Assembly (NCBI GenBank): GCA_902783775.1
Contig: CACZSI010000083.1
Location: forward strand, 1 to 34,653
Reading direction: 5' to 3'
Length of the DNA stretch: 34,653 nt
DNA from: an uncultured Lachnospiraceae bacterium
GTDB lineage: Bacteria > Bacillota > Clostridia > Lachnospirales > Lachnospiraceae
In this document: positions 33,681 to 34,653 of the stretch, one piece after another
Position numbering within the stretch: position 1 is the stretch's first letter
Layout of the letters: each line of letters begins with the position of its first letter
Program-made: the position numbers and the translations under genes
The notes under the pieces: model-generated
Databases searched by the model: none
Seen by the model: only the letters and a program-made list of their open reading frames with translations
What the model was told of the DNA's origin: nothing

Positions 33681-34286
33681 CTACTTATTTAATTCTTTCT
33701 TTAAGAAATCTAGAAGCTCATCATATTCTTCGAATGCTGGAAGATCTGGATAATCCTTCTTAATCTGCTCAGTACTCTTAAATAAGAAACCTGTTCTAGA
33801 ATTAGTAATCATACCTAAGTCATTGTAGCTGTCACCACCGGCAATTGTATCAAATCCAGCTGACTGTAACGCCTTAACTGTAGTATATTTACTCTTCTCA
33901 CATCTCATCTTATAGCCTGTAATATCACCGTTTTCAGCTACTTCTAATGAGTTACAGAAAATAGTAGGATAACCTAACTTCTTCATTAACGGTGCTGCAA
34001 ACTGTGTAAATGTATCACTTATAATAATAACCTGAGTAAGTGTTCTTAATTCATCTAAAAACTCTTTAGCTCCAGGAATAGGATCAATCTTAGCTATTGT
34101 CTCCTGAATTTCTTTTAAACCTAAACCATGTTCCTTTAAAACATTTAATCTCCATGTCATAAGTTTATCATAATCCGGCTCATCTCTGGTAGTTCTCTTT
34201 AACTCCTCAATTCCGCTCTCCTTAGCGAATGCAATCCAAATCTCTGGTACTAAAACGCCTTCTAAATCAAGACATACTACTTCCAT
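33681..34286 (-). CDS. thrH: ThrH-type HAD phosphatase (phosphoserine phosphatase / homoserine phosphotransferase)
   Basis: A 201-residue HAD-family enzyme close to ThrH, which removes phosphate from phosphoserine and can pass it to homoserine. Motif I is DLEG (D7, E9), where ThrH has Glu in place of the usual second Asp. Motif II is S90 in IISD, motif III K133, and motif IV GDSYND (151-156). Its role would be serine synthesis or a side route to threonine. AGAGAGG precedes the ATG, and it has its own promoter upstream. Confidence 0.9.
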   Translation of the reverse strand: MEVVCLDLEGVLVPEIWIAFAKESGIEELKRTTRDEPDYDKLMTWRLNVLKEHGLGLKEIQETIAKIDPIPGAKEFLDELRTLTQVIIISDTFTQFAAPLMKKLGYPTIFCNSLEVAENGDITGYKMRCEKSKYTTVKALQSAGFDTIAGGDSYNDLGMITNSRTGFLFKSTEQIKKDYPDLPAFEEYDELLDFLKKELNK

Positions 34287-34335
34287 TATTATTTACCTCT
34301 CTTTTTAAAAAAAATTGTGTTTAGCCACGTTGTCA

Positions 34336-34364
34336 AGTATAAAATATTTTTAATATAAAGTCAA
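34336..34364 (-). promoter_or_regulatory. Promoter of thrH
   Basis: On the minus strand, TTGACT (34359-34364), a 17-base AT-rich spacer and TATACT (34336-34341): a strong sigma-A match. The leader to the ATG is about 45 bases. It may also supply the SulP gene by read-through. Confidence 0.85.
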
Positions 34365-34460
34365 TTTTTTGAAATTCTATTATTCTAAAAAATTTATGCT
34401 AGCCACTTACTAATAGTTATCCGGCACATGATGTACTATTGCATTTTTCTATTCTCCATT

Positions 34461-34491
34461 AAAACGACTGCAGTCAAACAACTGCAGCCGT
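34461..34491 (-). terminator. Probable terminator of the right-edge gene
   Basis: ACGACTGCAGT (34464-34474) pairs with ACTGCAGCCGT (34481-34491), 11 bp with one G-U pair in the minus-strand RNA, then TTTTAAT. It lies just after the stop of the partial gene at the right edge. Confidence 0.65.
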
Positions 34492-34496
34492 CATCT

Positions 34497-34652
34497 CTAT
34501 TTACAGTTAACTAACTTAGTTCCCTTATCACGATGAGGATGTCCTCCCTTTACTATTCCATCATAGATTGTCATTGGTGGATTGTGTTTAAGGTTATATA
34601 TATGCAATTCTGAACCGTTCATATATACATTCCTTATTTTATTGTGATCCAA
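34497..34652 (-). CDS. C-terminal fragment of an unrecognised protein
   Basis: On the minus strand an open frame enters from the right edge and ends at TAG (34497-34499), giving 51 residues that begin LDHNKIRNVYMNGSELHIYN and end TKLVNCK. It is rich in His, Asn and Gly and includes HNPPMTIYDG and KGGHPHRDKG. I do not recognise the family. The terminator-like hairpin directly downstream supports it being a real gene end. Confidence 0.5.
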   Translation of the reverse strand: MDHNKIRNVYMNGSELHIYNLKHNPPMTIYDGIVKGGHPHRDKGTKLVNCK

Positions 34653-34653
34653 T

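Overview
The window reads as a chromosomal segment of a low-GC, Gram-positive anaerobe of the Clostridia, most likely the Lachnospiraceae. The grounds are AT-rich DNA with strong AGGAGG-type ribosome binding sites, consensus sigma-A promoters, a stand-alone PurO-like IMP cyclohydrolase beside a stand-alone AICAR transformylase, Fn3-type surface domains and an MscL with a zinc-ribbon tail. There are no rRNA or tRNA genes, no CRISPR array, and no transposase or phage gene. Nearly all genes lie on the minus strand. The exceptions are the purO-purH pair and a gene fragment at the left edge. The family assignments are from memory of conserved motifs, not from a search.

Layout from left to right. 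1-87 is the tail of a surface-type protein ending in a hydrophobic segment. 125-6935 (minus) is a housekeeping block read HU, RqcP, FtsB/DivIC-like, TilS, FtsH, then a GH13 neopullulanase. It matches the Bacillus yabO-divIC-tilS-ftsH neighbourhood but lacks yabP, yabQ, spoIIE and hpt. 7080-11000 is sbcD-sbcC. 11058-14501 holds an uncharacterised membrane zinc-ribbon protein, a nucleotidyltransferase-fold protein and a PepD dipeptidase. 14616-16256 is an orphan solute-binding lipoprotein. 16345-20569 is an overlapping operon for phosphatidylethanolamine synthesis (PAP2 phosphatase, flippase-like protein, PssA, Psd) with metA at its end. 20683-22551 is a secreted glycerophosphodiesterase.

At 22687-24810 (plus) a promoter, a ZTP (pfl) riboswitch with an overlapping terminator, purO and purH form a feedback module: the AICAR-derived alarmone should switch on the two enzymes that consume AICAR and FAICAR. 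24811-25984 carries a DUF1275 membrane protein and MscL. 26077-31484 is a zinc-stress operon: an ArsR/SmtB repressor, a detached HMA metal-binding protein and a P1B ATPase, followed by a YgiQ-type radical SAM protein and a patatin-like phospholipase. 31585-33615 is a SulP/STAS anion transporter and 33681-34286 is a ThrH-type HAD phosphatase. The right edge cuts an unrecognised gene.

Regulation can be read unusually well here. Several promoters have two hexamers separated by exactly 17 bases. At several gene junctions a terminator-like hairpin sits directly against the next gene's ribosome binding site with no room for a promoter, which suggests partial read-through is used to set expression ratios. 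I saw no clearly new multi-gene defence or mobile system. The best leads are the riboswitch-controlled split purine module, the loss of sporulation genes from a conserved cluster, the metal operon's internal terminator and promoter-in-hairpin, and the uncharacterised zinc-ribbon/nucleotidyltransferase pair.
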